In this document: piece after piece, positions 51,301 to 60,731 of the stretch | Numbering within the stretch: the stretch's first letter is position 1 | Layout: each line of letters starts with the position of its first letter | NCBI GenBank assembly: GCA_958450365.1 | Contig: CAUEEP010000921.1 | Span: 62,001-126,000, forward strand | Length of the DNA stretch: 64,000 bases | Origin: Mesorhabditis belari | Taxonomy: Eukaryota > Nematoda > Chromadorea > Rhabditida > Rhabditidae | Direction of reading: 5' to 3' | Program-made: the position numbers and the translations under genes | Notes under the pieces: model-generated | Database searches by the model: none | What the model was told of the DNA's origin: nothing | Seen by the model: the letters and a program-made list of their open reading frames with translations, nothing else

Positions 51301-53048
51301 CCGAATCTAAAAGAGAAAAAACATTTTTGATTGTATTTTTAAAAGATTGTCGAACATTTGATAACATTTGGCAATAGCAAAAAGGAGCGGAACGTGTATA
51401 AAAGGTCACCCGCCCCCTTTCCCATTGGATAACTTTGAACTCAAATATCTTGGTGCTCAGCTGTTCAATTCAAATATTCTTGGTACCATTAGATTCGCCA
51501 AGTCTTTTTCTATCGATTGGTACAAAAACTATTGAGATTGAACACGCTCAACACGCTCAACGGACGCAACGGAACAGCTCAACGGACGCTCGCCCCTTTT
51601 TTCATTAGCGCAAGTTTAAGCTCAAATTTCTTGGGATCGGATTGTCCAATTGAAATATTTTTGATATCATTAGATTCGTCAATTCTTTCTCTATTGATTG
51701 GTATAAAAAATATTTAAATTGGACAACTGAGCATCAAGATATTTGAGCTCAAAGTTAACCAATGGGAAAAGGGACGGGATTACCTTTTATAGGCGCTCCG
51801 CCCCCTTTCCCATTGGCTAACTTTGAACCCAAATATCTTGTTGTTGAAATATTTCAATTGGACGGCTGAGCACCAAGATATTTGAGTTCAAAGGCAGTCA
51901 ATGGGAAAAGGGGCGGGGCGATTGTAAGACCTTTTATACGCGAAGCCCCGCCCCTTTCCCATTGTCTAACTTTGAACTCAAATTTCTTGGTGCTCAGCTG
52001 TCCAATTTTTCTAGTTTTTATACCAATCGATAGAGAAAGACTTGGAGAATCTAATGATACCAAAAATATTTCAATTGGACAGCTGAGCACCAAGATATTT
52101 GAGCTCAAAGTTATGGCAATGACATCAAATGTTCGATAACCTTTTTCAATTACCAAATCTTTCGTATCGGTGCGACTGAAAACGAAACCATCGGGGTTGA
52201 GAACGGGAAAAACGTAGATGTCGAGTTTATCGATGTAGTCGGTGATTCGATCCGATTGCCCATACCTTGTCACGAATTGCTCAATGAAATAAATAGCCGT
52301 GTGGAAAGCGGGCCATTCTCGTGCGTGATTCCCGCCGTCGATCCAAACGACCGGCTTGTTCACGCCAGGTTTTCCGATCTGGGAAATCGAGGGGTTTGCA
52401 CAGTCACAGTTTTCCCAACTCTACCTTTAATCCAAGCAATCTTCTGCCCTCGTGCGTTCGCCCAATGTCTCGGAGTTGAACAAATGACGGATTGCTGTTG
52501 GCCACCTAAGAACAGCTGGATCTGGGATCTGGGATCTAGAAACAGCTAGATTCTGTATCTAAACCTATCACTATTTTGGGAATTTACTTTTGACCTTGTC
52601 TTTTGACCAGCTTGTCCCATAAAAAGAGCTTTTCCTTGGACAAGCTGGTCAGGCTGACAAGCTGGATAAGCTGGTCTGGACAAGCTGGTCTGGACAAGCT
52701 GGTCTGGATAAGCTGGACAAGCTGGTCTGGACAAGCTGGACAAGCTGGTCTGGACAAGCTGGACAAGCTGGATAAGCTGGTCTGGACAAGCTGGTCTGGA
52801 CAAGCTGGTCTGGACAAGCTGGACAAGCTGGTCAGCCGCTTACTAGGCAAGCGCTCTGCCAATGAGCTACACCAAGACGTGTGGTATCGCTGTCAAATCT
52901 CTGTCGTCGTCTTATGCCGTCTGTATCCCTTACTCTTACTTACATCAATTTTTGACTTACATCAATTAGATATTGTTCGAAGTCCGGAAAATCATGATAT
53001 CTTGTGAGAGGAAATAGCGGCACAACACCGGCCGAAACGAGGCCAAAT
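48389..53048 (-). CDS. Zinc carboxypeptidase (M14, carboxypeptidase A-like), partial
   Basis: The exons, in transcription order, are 52961-53048, 52425-52505, 52154-52378, 51184-51306, 49947-50020, 49757-49895, 49632-49725 and 48389-48478, in consistent phase (about 304 residues). The pro/mature boundary side reads TRYHDFPDFEQYLID. The zinc ligands are present: HxxE in GGNHAREW, and the third His in FFSMHTHGQLW. The substrate-binding NPDG (VLNPDGFVF) and the Asn-Arg of GVDLNRNWDF are also present. The usual SGG loop reads LGPATGGATDW, so the position of catalytic-region Tyr248 is Gly. The following segment with the general-base Glu270 was not found before the donor-like array. Signal peptide and prodomain exons beyond 53048 are also unidentified. 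One intron (49726-49756) is only 31 nt. Other introns hold segmental duplications and the GC-box/TATA family. Confidence 0.88.
49150..49505. repeat. Diverged members of the GC-box/TATA repeat family
   Basis: Two copies of about 170 bp read TTTGACCTTGAATTTCTTGG, TATCAATCGATAG and inverted counterparts, ending near AAAAGGGGCGG. They lie in a carboxypeptidase intron. Confidence 0.65.
50080..51120. repeat. Direct segmental duplication, about 550 bp
   Basis: The block 50095-50380 (including TTGCCTTCTTTCTTGGGGGA and AAACAGTAAAATTATAAATT) recurs at 50625-50910. The block near 50395-50560 (GATAAGGTTAAAGCGG) recurs at 50980-51140. Also, ATTCATCAAAGATCACCTG, the exon-boundary sequence at 51184, appears a second time at 50078-50096. 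The duplication therefore copied part of the exon edge. Confidence 0.8.
51370..52125. repeat. Cluster of the GC-box/TATA repeat family
   Basis: At least three copies in alternating orientation read CGTGTATAAAAGGTCACCCG, CCTTTTATAGGCGCTCC and GGGGCGGGGCGATTG...CCCCGCCCC (51911-51955). Family blocks TTTGAACTCAAAT and CACCAAGATATTTGAG occur between them. They fill one carboxypeptidase intron. Confidence 0.8.
52640..52835. repeat. Array of ACAAGCTGGTCTGG units
   Basis: About 17 copies of ACAAGCTGG with TCTGG or none as spacer. The array begins in GACCAGCTTGTCC and ends inside a tRNA-like half. Confidence 0.9.
52836..52880 (-). pseudogene. 5' half of a tRNA-like sequence fused to an array
   Basis: On the minus strand GGTGTAGCTCATTGGCAGAGC is a perfect D-arm. 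CGCTT/AAGCG then form an anticodon stem around GCCTAGT. The sequence then becomes GGCTGACCAGCTTGTCC, i.e. the adjacent array. There is no T-arm. Confidence 0.6.
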
Positions 53049-53323
53049 CTGGAAAAGAAATGGGTTGCTGTCGACGATAAATCTCGCCTTTATCGTCTAC
53101 AGCAACTCACTAAGACTAAGGAGAAGTAGAGTAATCTTAAATTGAATAGTAAAATAAAGAATAAGCTCTTTTAATAAGCAAAAATACTCACAAAAAAAAG
53201 CCGATCGGCAACATGACAAATCGAGAGGATCTTCTCTTCGTTTTACCTCAAAGATTTCAGAAATCACTTCTAAAATATGCAAATTTAAATAGAAATATGA
53301 AAAAGGCTTTGATTTGAAAGCTA

Positions 53324-54725
53324 TTGGGTTGGTCAATTGAAAACTGCGGGACTTTGAAGCTCATTACTCATGCTCCGGAATAAATAGTAATCAAAAGGTT
53401 CGGACTGTATGGGGAATGCGCCAAAAGTTTCCAAAAGCTCCCAAACAAGGCTATTTATTTTAGAGCGAGTCAGTTTTGCAAAATGAGGGCGCGCGTTGTC
53501 GTGGATGAGAACGATCTTTGACTTGGAGGGCTTATTCTTAGAGAGAAATGAGATGCATCGCTGTTGGGTTGGTGAATTGAAAACTGCGGGACTTTGAACT
53601 AAAATTTATTGAACATAAAACCATCAATTCATTCCAAATAATTTCCATTATTATTGACGACTTCTGCGCATTTTACAGGCAATTTGCGGATTCCTCTTTC
53701 GTGGTAGGATTTTGGTTTGTGTTTGAGACAAGTGTGAGACTCAAAAATGGAGGACTGGAGACTCAAAAATGGAGGAATGTCCCAGTTTGAGCACTTTCTT
53801 CAAAAGAAACCCATTTTGGTGTCAATAGAAAAGTTGTAGAGAATCAAAAATTAGGCTTATAGCCAAATTTCCAAAAAGATACACTTAGTACTTTCGCTTA
53901 AAATGCAAGTTTTGTGAAAATTCGTAAATTTGGCATTTCTTGAAAACCAGTGTTTTGAATCGTTCTGAAAATTTGGATATAAGCTTGATTTTTGATTCTC
54001 TACAACTTTTCCATTGACACCAAAATGGGTTTCTTTTGAAAAAAGTGCTCAACCTGTCACATATGACCATAGCCGGCAGTTTTCAATTCACCAACCTAAT
54101 ATTTTTACTATTTTAACGATCATTTGATGCAAAATGAAATTACGCATCGAATGACACCAAAAACAACTTAAAATATAATATTCATGCAAAATGAAATATT
54201 GGTCAAAATACGGCTGAAAAAATGCCCGTACAGTAAGACAGACAGAAAGACAGACACAAAGACAGACAAATACCGTAACCCCCCCCCCCCCTTCCCCTCC
54301 TTTTCCGCCATTTCATTTGTGAAAATTCGTAAATTTGGCATTTCTTGAAAACCAGTGTTTTGAATCGTTCTGAAAATTTGGATATAAGCTTGATTTTTGA
54401 TTCTCTACAACTTTTCCATTGACACCAAAATGGGTTTCTTTTGAAGAAAGTGCTCAAACTGTCACATACCGTATTTCCTCTAATAAACGCCCCCCCCCCC
54501 TTGACCAACTTTGGACGCTTCGTTCTCAGCTCCATTTGGAGATATTTTTATGTTTAATATATCAAAAGATAGAAGACATTAAGGGCTATCTTTTGATATA
54601 TTAAACATAAAAATATCTCAAAATGGGGCTGAGAACGAAGCGTCCAAAGTTGGTCAGGGGGGGGGGCGTTTATTAGAGGAAATACGGTATGACAATTGTC
54701 CGCAGTTTTCAATTCACCAACCCAA
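53324..54725. mobile_element. Mariner-derived composite with nested element
   Basis: The outer ends are TTGGGTTGGTCAATTGAAAA and its complement, with TA on both sides. A minus-strand scrap at about 53370-53530 encodes a mariner transposase piece (VLIHDNARPHFAKL .. FDYYLFRSMSN). A second left end lies at 53563 and a second right end at 54100, so one copy is nested in another. A segment of about 155 bp (from about GTGAAAATTCGTAAATTTGG) occurs twice (53912-54062 and 54317-54470). Confidence 0.75.
54469..54687. mobile_element. Palindromic element with C10/G10 stems
   Basis: The arms of about 105 bp pair almost perfectly (CCGTATTTCCTCTAATAAACG, inner TCTTTTGATATATTAAACAT). TA flanks both ends. 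A half copy of the outer end (TACCGTAACCCCCC) lies at 54272. Confidence 0.85.
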
Positions 54726-54897
54726 TAGAAATATGAAATATGAAAAAGGCTTAGATTTAAAAGCTAGTTTATCTTTGATTTCTTTTATTTCTTTTATTTT
54801 ATTTGCTTTATTGCTTATTTTATTGGCTTATTTGATTTTTTCTTTTATCTTTTATGAGATACAGTTGGCTAGTTTTACAATATTTTAAAGCTAAAAA

Positions 54898-55137
54898 AGG
54901 GGTAGGCTAATTTCCGCAATTTTTTTTGCGCAACTCGCCATAACTCTCTTCTAAGTGAACCAATCTTTATGATCTTTGTGTCATTTTCTAGATCTCATTG
55001 AGATCTATAAAATGACACAAAAATCATAAAGATTGGCTGACTTAGAAAAAAAGTTATGACGAGTTGCGCAAAAGATCTAGTTGCGCAAATGATCCAGTTG
55101 TAAATTTGGCGCAAAGTAGCCTACGCCCTAAAACGCC
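54898..55137. mobile_element. Palindromic GCGCAACTCGCC element, copy
   Basis: Left end GTAGGCTAATTTCCGCAA, central AGATCTCATTGAGATCT, right end GGCGCAAAGTAGCCTACGCC. Confidence 0.8.
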
Positions 55138-55474
55138 TACGCCCTATAAAAAGCTATTCAGGCTATCGATTTCTTATTGTAAATGTAAAGTTTTAAAAGA
55201 AAAAAACTAAAAGACAAGAATGAATTTTTAAAAAAACGCAAAAGATGAAGATTTGGTCAAAATTCTCTCAAAAAGATGCAAAAAGATAGAACTTTTGAAT
55301 ATGAAAAAGAAAGCTTTCTTTTCAAAAAACCCAATCGAGGTCATTAAGTAATCACTTTCCTTTTTCTTTTTTATCTTTTCTGATAAAAAAAACTTTTTAT
55401 CACCTGCAACACTTTTTCTTTATTAAGGAAAAGGAAAAGGGAAAAGTTTTGTGATAAACTCAAAGATTTTCCTT

Positions 55475-55575
55475 TCGTTCTTTCTTTCTTCTCTTTCTTT
55501 CTTCTCTTTCTTTCTTCCTCTCTTCTTTCTTCCTCTCTTTCTTTCTTCCTCTCTTCTTTCTTTCTTTTAACAATA
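55475..55575. repeat. CT-rich array (TTTCTTTCTTCCTCTC)
   Basis: About seven irregular copies. The Lys/Glu-rich minus frame reflects composition. Confidence 0.75.
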
Positions 55576-55599
55576 ATTGAGGCGATAGACATAGAAAAA

Positions 55600-56860
55600 T
55601 TGTGATATCTTTTCTTTCAATAAAGTTCATATCTTTCAATCAATTAAATCCGTCTTCTACTTGGTAGATTTAATAAAAGAATAAGAATATCTCCGAAATC
55701 TCCGATATTCTCCAATAAGAATCTCTCCAATCGATTCACCGACCCCGAAAACCCCTGGATACAAATTTACAGCTAAATATCTTTTTTTGATATCATTTAC
55801 AAGCAAAAGAATTACAAAGCAACAGAATCTTTAAATGAAGTGTTCTTTGTGCAATCGCGTAGCCGCTAGCAATCTGGCACACTATTTATACATATAAAGA
55901 CCGCATTTTCATCGTTTCAAAACGGAAAAATCAGCTCTTTCGTGTATAGAGAGTGTTTGAGACAATGAAAATTAAAATCAATAACATTCAGCAAATCAAT
56001 CAACAGAAAATCGGTTTCTTATATGTATAGCTGGTGTGCCAGATGGTGTGCGATCGTGTCTGTGCACATTAAAAAGGAAAAACAAAACTTTTGCCAAGAT
56101 AGGAATCGAACTCGAGCAAAAGTGTCTGGCTATGGTTTGGTATGCAAGCCTCTTATCCACTACACCACCAAGCCACGTTTGCCGTCTCTTAAAGAAACCT
56201 TATAAATGCTTCAAATAAAAATCATCCAGCTTCAAATTTAGTCTAATCTGTACTCAAAGATTGGCTAAAAACGCCTATTTTTGATACTAAATCAATTTTC
56301 AAACAAAATACAGTAAGAAAAAAGGTATTATTATAGAAAGAAAGAAAATTAGAATGTTTAAATGAGCTAGCTTAAGACTAAGCTAGATTAAGCTAGCTCA
56401 TTTAAACATTCTAATTGAGCTAGCTTAAGATTAAGCTAGCTCAATTAAGCTAGATCCAGCTAACAAAACGGGTTACTGACACTGGCAAAATGAAGAAGAA
56501 TCTTGGGAAAAAGGAAAAATAGAAAAGAAAAGCACAAAAGAAAAGCTTCACTGTTGTTAAAAGCGAAAACATTTTGAGTGAAAAAAGAAAAGGGGAAATG
56601 GATTTATGACCTCTTAAAATGGAGAAAAACGAAAAAAGAAAAAAGAAAAGAAAAGAAGAAAAAGAAAATTTTAGAGAGATTCGATCCGATTTTGAGGGGA
56701 AACTTTTGCAGCAAAAGGGGTGTCGAATTGGCGCTGGATTTCTATTAGAGTTGTTGGAGAAGCAAAGCTTTTAAAGAAGTGAAAAAGAATCAAAAGAAAT
56801 AGAAAATCAAAAGAAATAGAAAATCAAAAGAAATTGAACTCTTAGAATTCAAATTTATCA
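55600..56860. other. Mostly unannotated, with a palindrome
   Basis: Positions 56349-56425 form a palindrome (GAATGTTTAAATGAGCTAGC and inverse) that continues into AAGCTAGCTCA repeats up to 56450. The remainder is A-rich. No gene is seen apart from the tRNA-like sequence listed separately. Confidence 0.4.
56084..56180 (-). pseudogene. tRNA-like sequence
   Basis: On the minus strand GTGGTGTAGTGGATAAGAGGC (D-arm) and CGAGTTCGATTCC (B-box) are present. The anticodon region GCATACC and a long variable segment lie between them. The T stem does not pair. Confidence 0.5.
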
Positions 56861-56889
56861 TATTTTTTGAAAAAAAATGTCCTTACTTC

Positions 56890-57090
56890 TTTTCTTTAGC
56901 ACTTTTTGCAGATGTTGACTGCAATTCCTGTACTTTGAACTTCTTGCATTTATTGGGAGGGTGCTTGCGTCGTTTTCGCCATCGCGTAGTCGTTTTCTCC
57001 CTTTTGGAAATTCCCTCGTCAAATTTTTCCAAAATCGTCTCCTTGTTGCTCGAAACGATTGAATTGTTCGGTAGCCACAGTGATCCGACA
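56890..57090 (-). other. Possible host exon next to a transposon
   Basis: An open minus frame reads NSIVSSNKETILEKFDEGIS, REKTTTRWRKRRKHPPNK and FKVQELQSTSAKSAKEK, ending at a good donor (GTAAGGAC at about 56885). The composition is protein-like. Its upstream side runs into transposase sequence at about 57100, so a host exon may be interrupted there. No partner exon was found. Confidence 0.3.
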
Positions 57091-57104
57091 CGATCCAACA
57101 GTGA

Positions 57105-58241
57105 TCTGCCATTCTGGAGCTTCATCGTCAAGGTCAATGCGCGAGTGCGATCGCGCGATTGCTACGTGTTTCTCATCAGCTCGTCTCAAAAGCGATTAAG
57201 CAATACAAGGAGCTTGGTAACGATGGAGATCGTTCAGGAAGAGGCAGAAAAAGAACAGTCAACACCTCCAGAAATCGCAAAGTGATTCAGAAGCGCGTGG
57301 CCCAGAATCCACAGGTCTCAATGAGAAAGATCCCTCGACAGATGGGGATCGCTCGCGAATCGGTTCGACTTATGGCCAAAAATGAGCTCAATCTTCACCC
57401 TTACAAGCTCAAGCAAGGGCAACAACTCGACGACGAAAAAAAGCGAGTTCGACTCGAAAGATGTCGAGGGCTTCTCAAGCGGGCCGCAACTCCACACTGG
57501 GAGCGAATCCTGTTTTCTGACGAGAAGCTCTTCTCGGTGGAGCAAAGCTACCACCACCAAAACGATCGGATTTGGTCAACGTCCTCTCCAGGCAGCTCTG
57601 CGATTGTTTAACACCGACAAAATCCCAAATCCGTCATGGTATGGGCCGGAATCTGCGCAACCGGCAAAACTCCTCTCATTTTCATCGATTCTGGGGTAAA
57701 AATCAATAAGGATGTGTACCAAAAAAAGATTCTTGAGGATGTTTTGCTTCCATGGGCTCAACAGCATTTTGGTAACGGATTTTGGACCTTCCGACAAGAC
57801 TCCCCTCCTTCTCATCGAGCCAAATCCACACAGGACTGGTGTAGGACAAACTTTCCGGATTTCATCTCGGCCCAGGAATGGCCTCCGTATTCGTGGGATC
57901 TCAACCCGTTGGACTACAGTGTTTGGTCAATTTTGGAGGCAAGGGCTTGTGCAAAACCCCATAGAAGTTTGGAGGCTCTTAAGCGATCGTTGACCAGGGA
58001 ATGGGATCGAATCACTCCGGCCGAGCTGCGGCCCATCGCCGAAAACTTCATCAAGCGTTTGAGGCTCTGCATCAGAGCCCAAGGTGGCCACTTTGAAGAA
58101 AAAGTCGATTTTATGCTCTCTTTATATCATGTTTTTCATAAAAAATTGTTTCTGTTACAAAATGTTTTTGGATTTTTCAAAAATAGGCTAAATGAATTTC
58201 AACGCCGCAACGTTATTTCTGGTCACCCTGTATGTGAATAA
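57105..58241 (+). pseudogene. Tc1/mariner transposase, DD37D type, one nonsense codon
   Basis: One frame runs through from about 57105, interrupted only by TAA at 57609-57611. It has an HTH (ASAIARLLRVSHQLVSKAIK), a GRGRKR hook, and a second HTH (VSMRKIPRQMGIARESVR). The three acids are in FSDEKLF, FRQDSPPSHRAK and WDLNPLDYSVW. 37 residues separate the second and third, as in the maT-like DD37D clade. A right terminus GGTCACCCTGTATGTG lies at about 58221-58236. No matching left terminus was found, so the element is 5'-truncated or rearranged. Members of this family cut and paste at TA. Confidence 0.85.
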
Positions 58242-59154
58242 AACAGGGAGAAGAATCTCTTGCTTCAATTACTCAACCCTGTCTTTAACACGTTGACGAC
58301 AATGGCGTTTTTGCACAAACAATCGCCTGGGACAACGTTGTTTTTTAAGGACAACTCTCTAAATAATTCCAGATCGTAAGGGCTGGTGACTATAAATCAC
58401 CACGGATGTCCTATCAGTATTCAACTTTTCAAAGTTCAAACAAACTGTTGTAGCTACCCTGGTATTAAAGCTGGTACAAAAGTTGGGGCCAAAATAATAG
58501 TCAAAATCGTTTTCCTCGCCCCCAAAAACCCCCATAAATCAGTTTCGCACGCGTCAGACTCCTCTAATTTGTCGAAGTGCCATCCGTTCCAGTCCCAGGC
58601 TCACTTTATATGACGCGTGCGAAATTCTACATTTTTCTCTCGAAGTAGTAACAGTTTGGCAAGTTAGAGGCGTCTGACATGCTTGAATCTCATCCTAGGG
58701 GCCTCGAGGAAAAGATTTTGACCATTATTTTTGCACCAACTTTAGCAGGGCCTATAACTCGCGTACTAGAAGTCAGTGGCGAAAACGGAATTCGGATTCT
58801 GAATCCTCTCGAAGAGACGCTTCAAATAAGCTATAGCTCGTAGCAAAAGGCCACAGACCCAAGCTTTTGAATTTGTCGAGCTTTTGGGCAAATTGACTGC
58901 ACAGAAGAAGAGGTGGTCAAAAAATGGAAGGGTGCCTTTGGATCAAGTTTTGGCTCCGCTCAAAGTGTGTTAACCGTTTGATGTTTGGCCAATAGATATA
59001 TCAATATAACTTTTTTTAAATATAGCTATTTCAGAGCATCTTTACTTTTCTTTTCTTTTCTGGGCGGTTATTTTCCACCATAAAACTGGAGGACAGCATC
59101 AGGTGACAATGTCGTCAACGTGTGAAGAGTAAATTCCACTTTTAAAGTGCTTAT

Positions 59155-59444
59155 TTAGCAGTGGCAATTGTTTTTGTGTGAATCGAGATAACTGAAATTG
59201 CTCTCCCCTTTCTTTCTTTTGGTTTTCGGAGAAAGATGCATGTGAAAATGCTAAATTAACTGTAAATTTTAACATCATCAACAACACTCACCTTTGGCAC
59301 AAAACACATAAGAAACGTCTCATTGAACTGAATGATGTTCAAGTAAACGATCATCACATTCCACCCGAAAAAGACATTGACGAGTATCGAGAGAATGTAG
59401 TAGCCAATGAGATTTGTAATATTCACGAATGAATTCGTTAGCAT
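59155..59444 (-). pseudogene. Serpentine (7TM) receptor 3' fragment
   Basis: Exons 59292-59444 and 59155-59250 join in phase 0 across an intron with GTGAGT donor and AATTTAG acceptor. They read NITNLIGYYILSILVNVFFG, NVMIVYLNIIQFNE and FLMCFVPK, then a basic tail LSPKTKRKKGESNFS..CHC and a stop. One to two transmembrane segments followed by a short cytosolic tail resemble the last exons of nematode chemoreceptors. The family cannot be named. No upstream exons occur inside the enclosing element, so it looks like a captured fragment. Confidence 0.5.
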
Positions 59445-59739
59445 CTAAATGGAAATCATAACTAAAACAATCGACATTTCATCTATTGGGTTGATGGTCG
59501 ACCTTTCATCTATTGAAAAGTCCTTTCCGATTTTTTGGGAGAGTACCTTAAATTCGTCGAATTTAGACGTCAAATTTGTCCAACTTTATAGCTCATCCTA
59601 ACGCTGAATTCAAGACGGATCGATTGGTATCGATTTTAAACTTTTAATAATCAACTACCCTACTTGCTTATTTAATATCCATCATCAGCAAACATAAATA
59701 TGCACAGAAAAATCAATTTTGGTACTGTCACCTGACATC

Positions 59740-60125
59740 AGGTGACAATGTCAGGTGACAATGTCCCAGGCGAACGAATATGTGTCAGACAGCATCAGGT
59801 GAGAATGTCCCAGGCGAACGAATATGTGTCGGACAGCATCAGGTGACAATGTCCCAGGCAAACGAATATGTGTCAGACAGCATCAGGTGACAATGTCCCA
59901 AGCGAACGAATATGTGTCAGACAGCATCAGGTGACAATGTCCCAGGCGAACGAATATGTGTCAGACAGCATCAGGTGAGAATGTCCCAGGCGAACGAATA
60001 TGTTTCAGACAGCATCAGGTGACAATGTTCCAGGCGAACGAATATGTGTCGGACAGCATCAGGTGACAATGTCCCAGGCGAACGAATATGTGTCGGACAG
60101 CATCAGGTGATGCATCAGGTGAGAA
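59740..60125. repeat. 53-bp array of the terminal motif
   Basis: About seven copies of a unit made of CAGCATCAGGTGACAATGTC and CCAGGCGAACGAATATGTGT. The outermost units carry ATGTCGTCAACGTGT, i.e. the element's own terminus. A lone half unit lies at 59090-59122. Confidence 0.9.
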
Positions 60126-60405
60126 TGTCGTCAACGTGTTAAACTACAAAGATTTTGCGTTTGATTTAGACTGGGAAAACTTTACAGTTGCACTTATGAC
60201 TTATGATTTTGCATTAGGAAATTCTTGATGATCATTCTTGATCTTGATGATCTTGATGATTCAATACCAGGCAAATCAGGTAAAACCAAACCAGCAAATC
60301 AAGCCATCAGATTCAAGCGAGAAAGCTTAAGCTTTGATTTTTTCTTTCAAGTTAACCAAGTAAGTTTTGTCCTAGGTACCGTATGCTTAAGTATACAAAT
60401 TACAG

Positions 60406-60607
60406 TAACATTATAACAATTCATCGGGGAGACAAACTCCTGTATCTTATAGTCAAAAACTTAACATATTGTGAAATTGTTATTCACCTCATGAAATCAG
60501 CCAATAAAACCCTTCCCTCTCACGCAATTCTGTCCGATGACAAATTTGAATTAGAAAAACGAATTTCTCCGGCCCCGTTTTTCTCCTTGGTTTTCAAATC
60601 AAAATAG
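60406..60607 (+). CDS. Open exon, unassigned
   Basis: An ATTACAG acceptor is followed by an open frame to a stop: NIITIHRGDKLLYLIVKNLT, then VIHLMKSANKTLPSHAIL and KFELEKRISPAPFFSLVFKS. The strand-turn-strand look recalls an MSP fold, but I would not assign it. The upstream candidate exon (RESLSFDFFFQVNQ, GTAAGT donor at about 60359) is out of phase, so the gene is either broken or my joining is wrong. Confidence 0.3.
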
Positions 60608-60731
60608 ATAAGAGAGTCCTTTATTGTGCCTTGTAGTGAAAAGGGGTCATTTCGAATTATCTTTCAGGGCAGAGCCATTCAACTTCTTCTAAATTTTACA
60701 TTGGATAAAAATTCTAAAGAATTCTATTATT

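Larger units (their letters stand above)
58289..60138. mobile_element. piggyBac-like TTAA-flanked element with captured sequence
   Basis: The ends CACGTTGACGACA (58289) and TGTCGTCAACGTG (60138) are inverted repeats. TTAA stands on both sides (58285-58288, 60139-60142), the piggyBac signature. There is no transposase frame. Inside are a decayed palindrome (58440-58760), a receptor fragment on the minus strand and a 53-bp array whose unit contains the terminal motif. Confidence 0.75.

Noticed and set aside
52836..52880. Suppressor-like tRNA with CUA anticodon
   Set aside because: Only the 5' half exists, the base before the anticodon is not U, and it fuses into an array.
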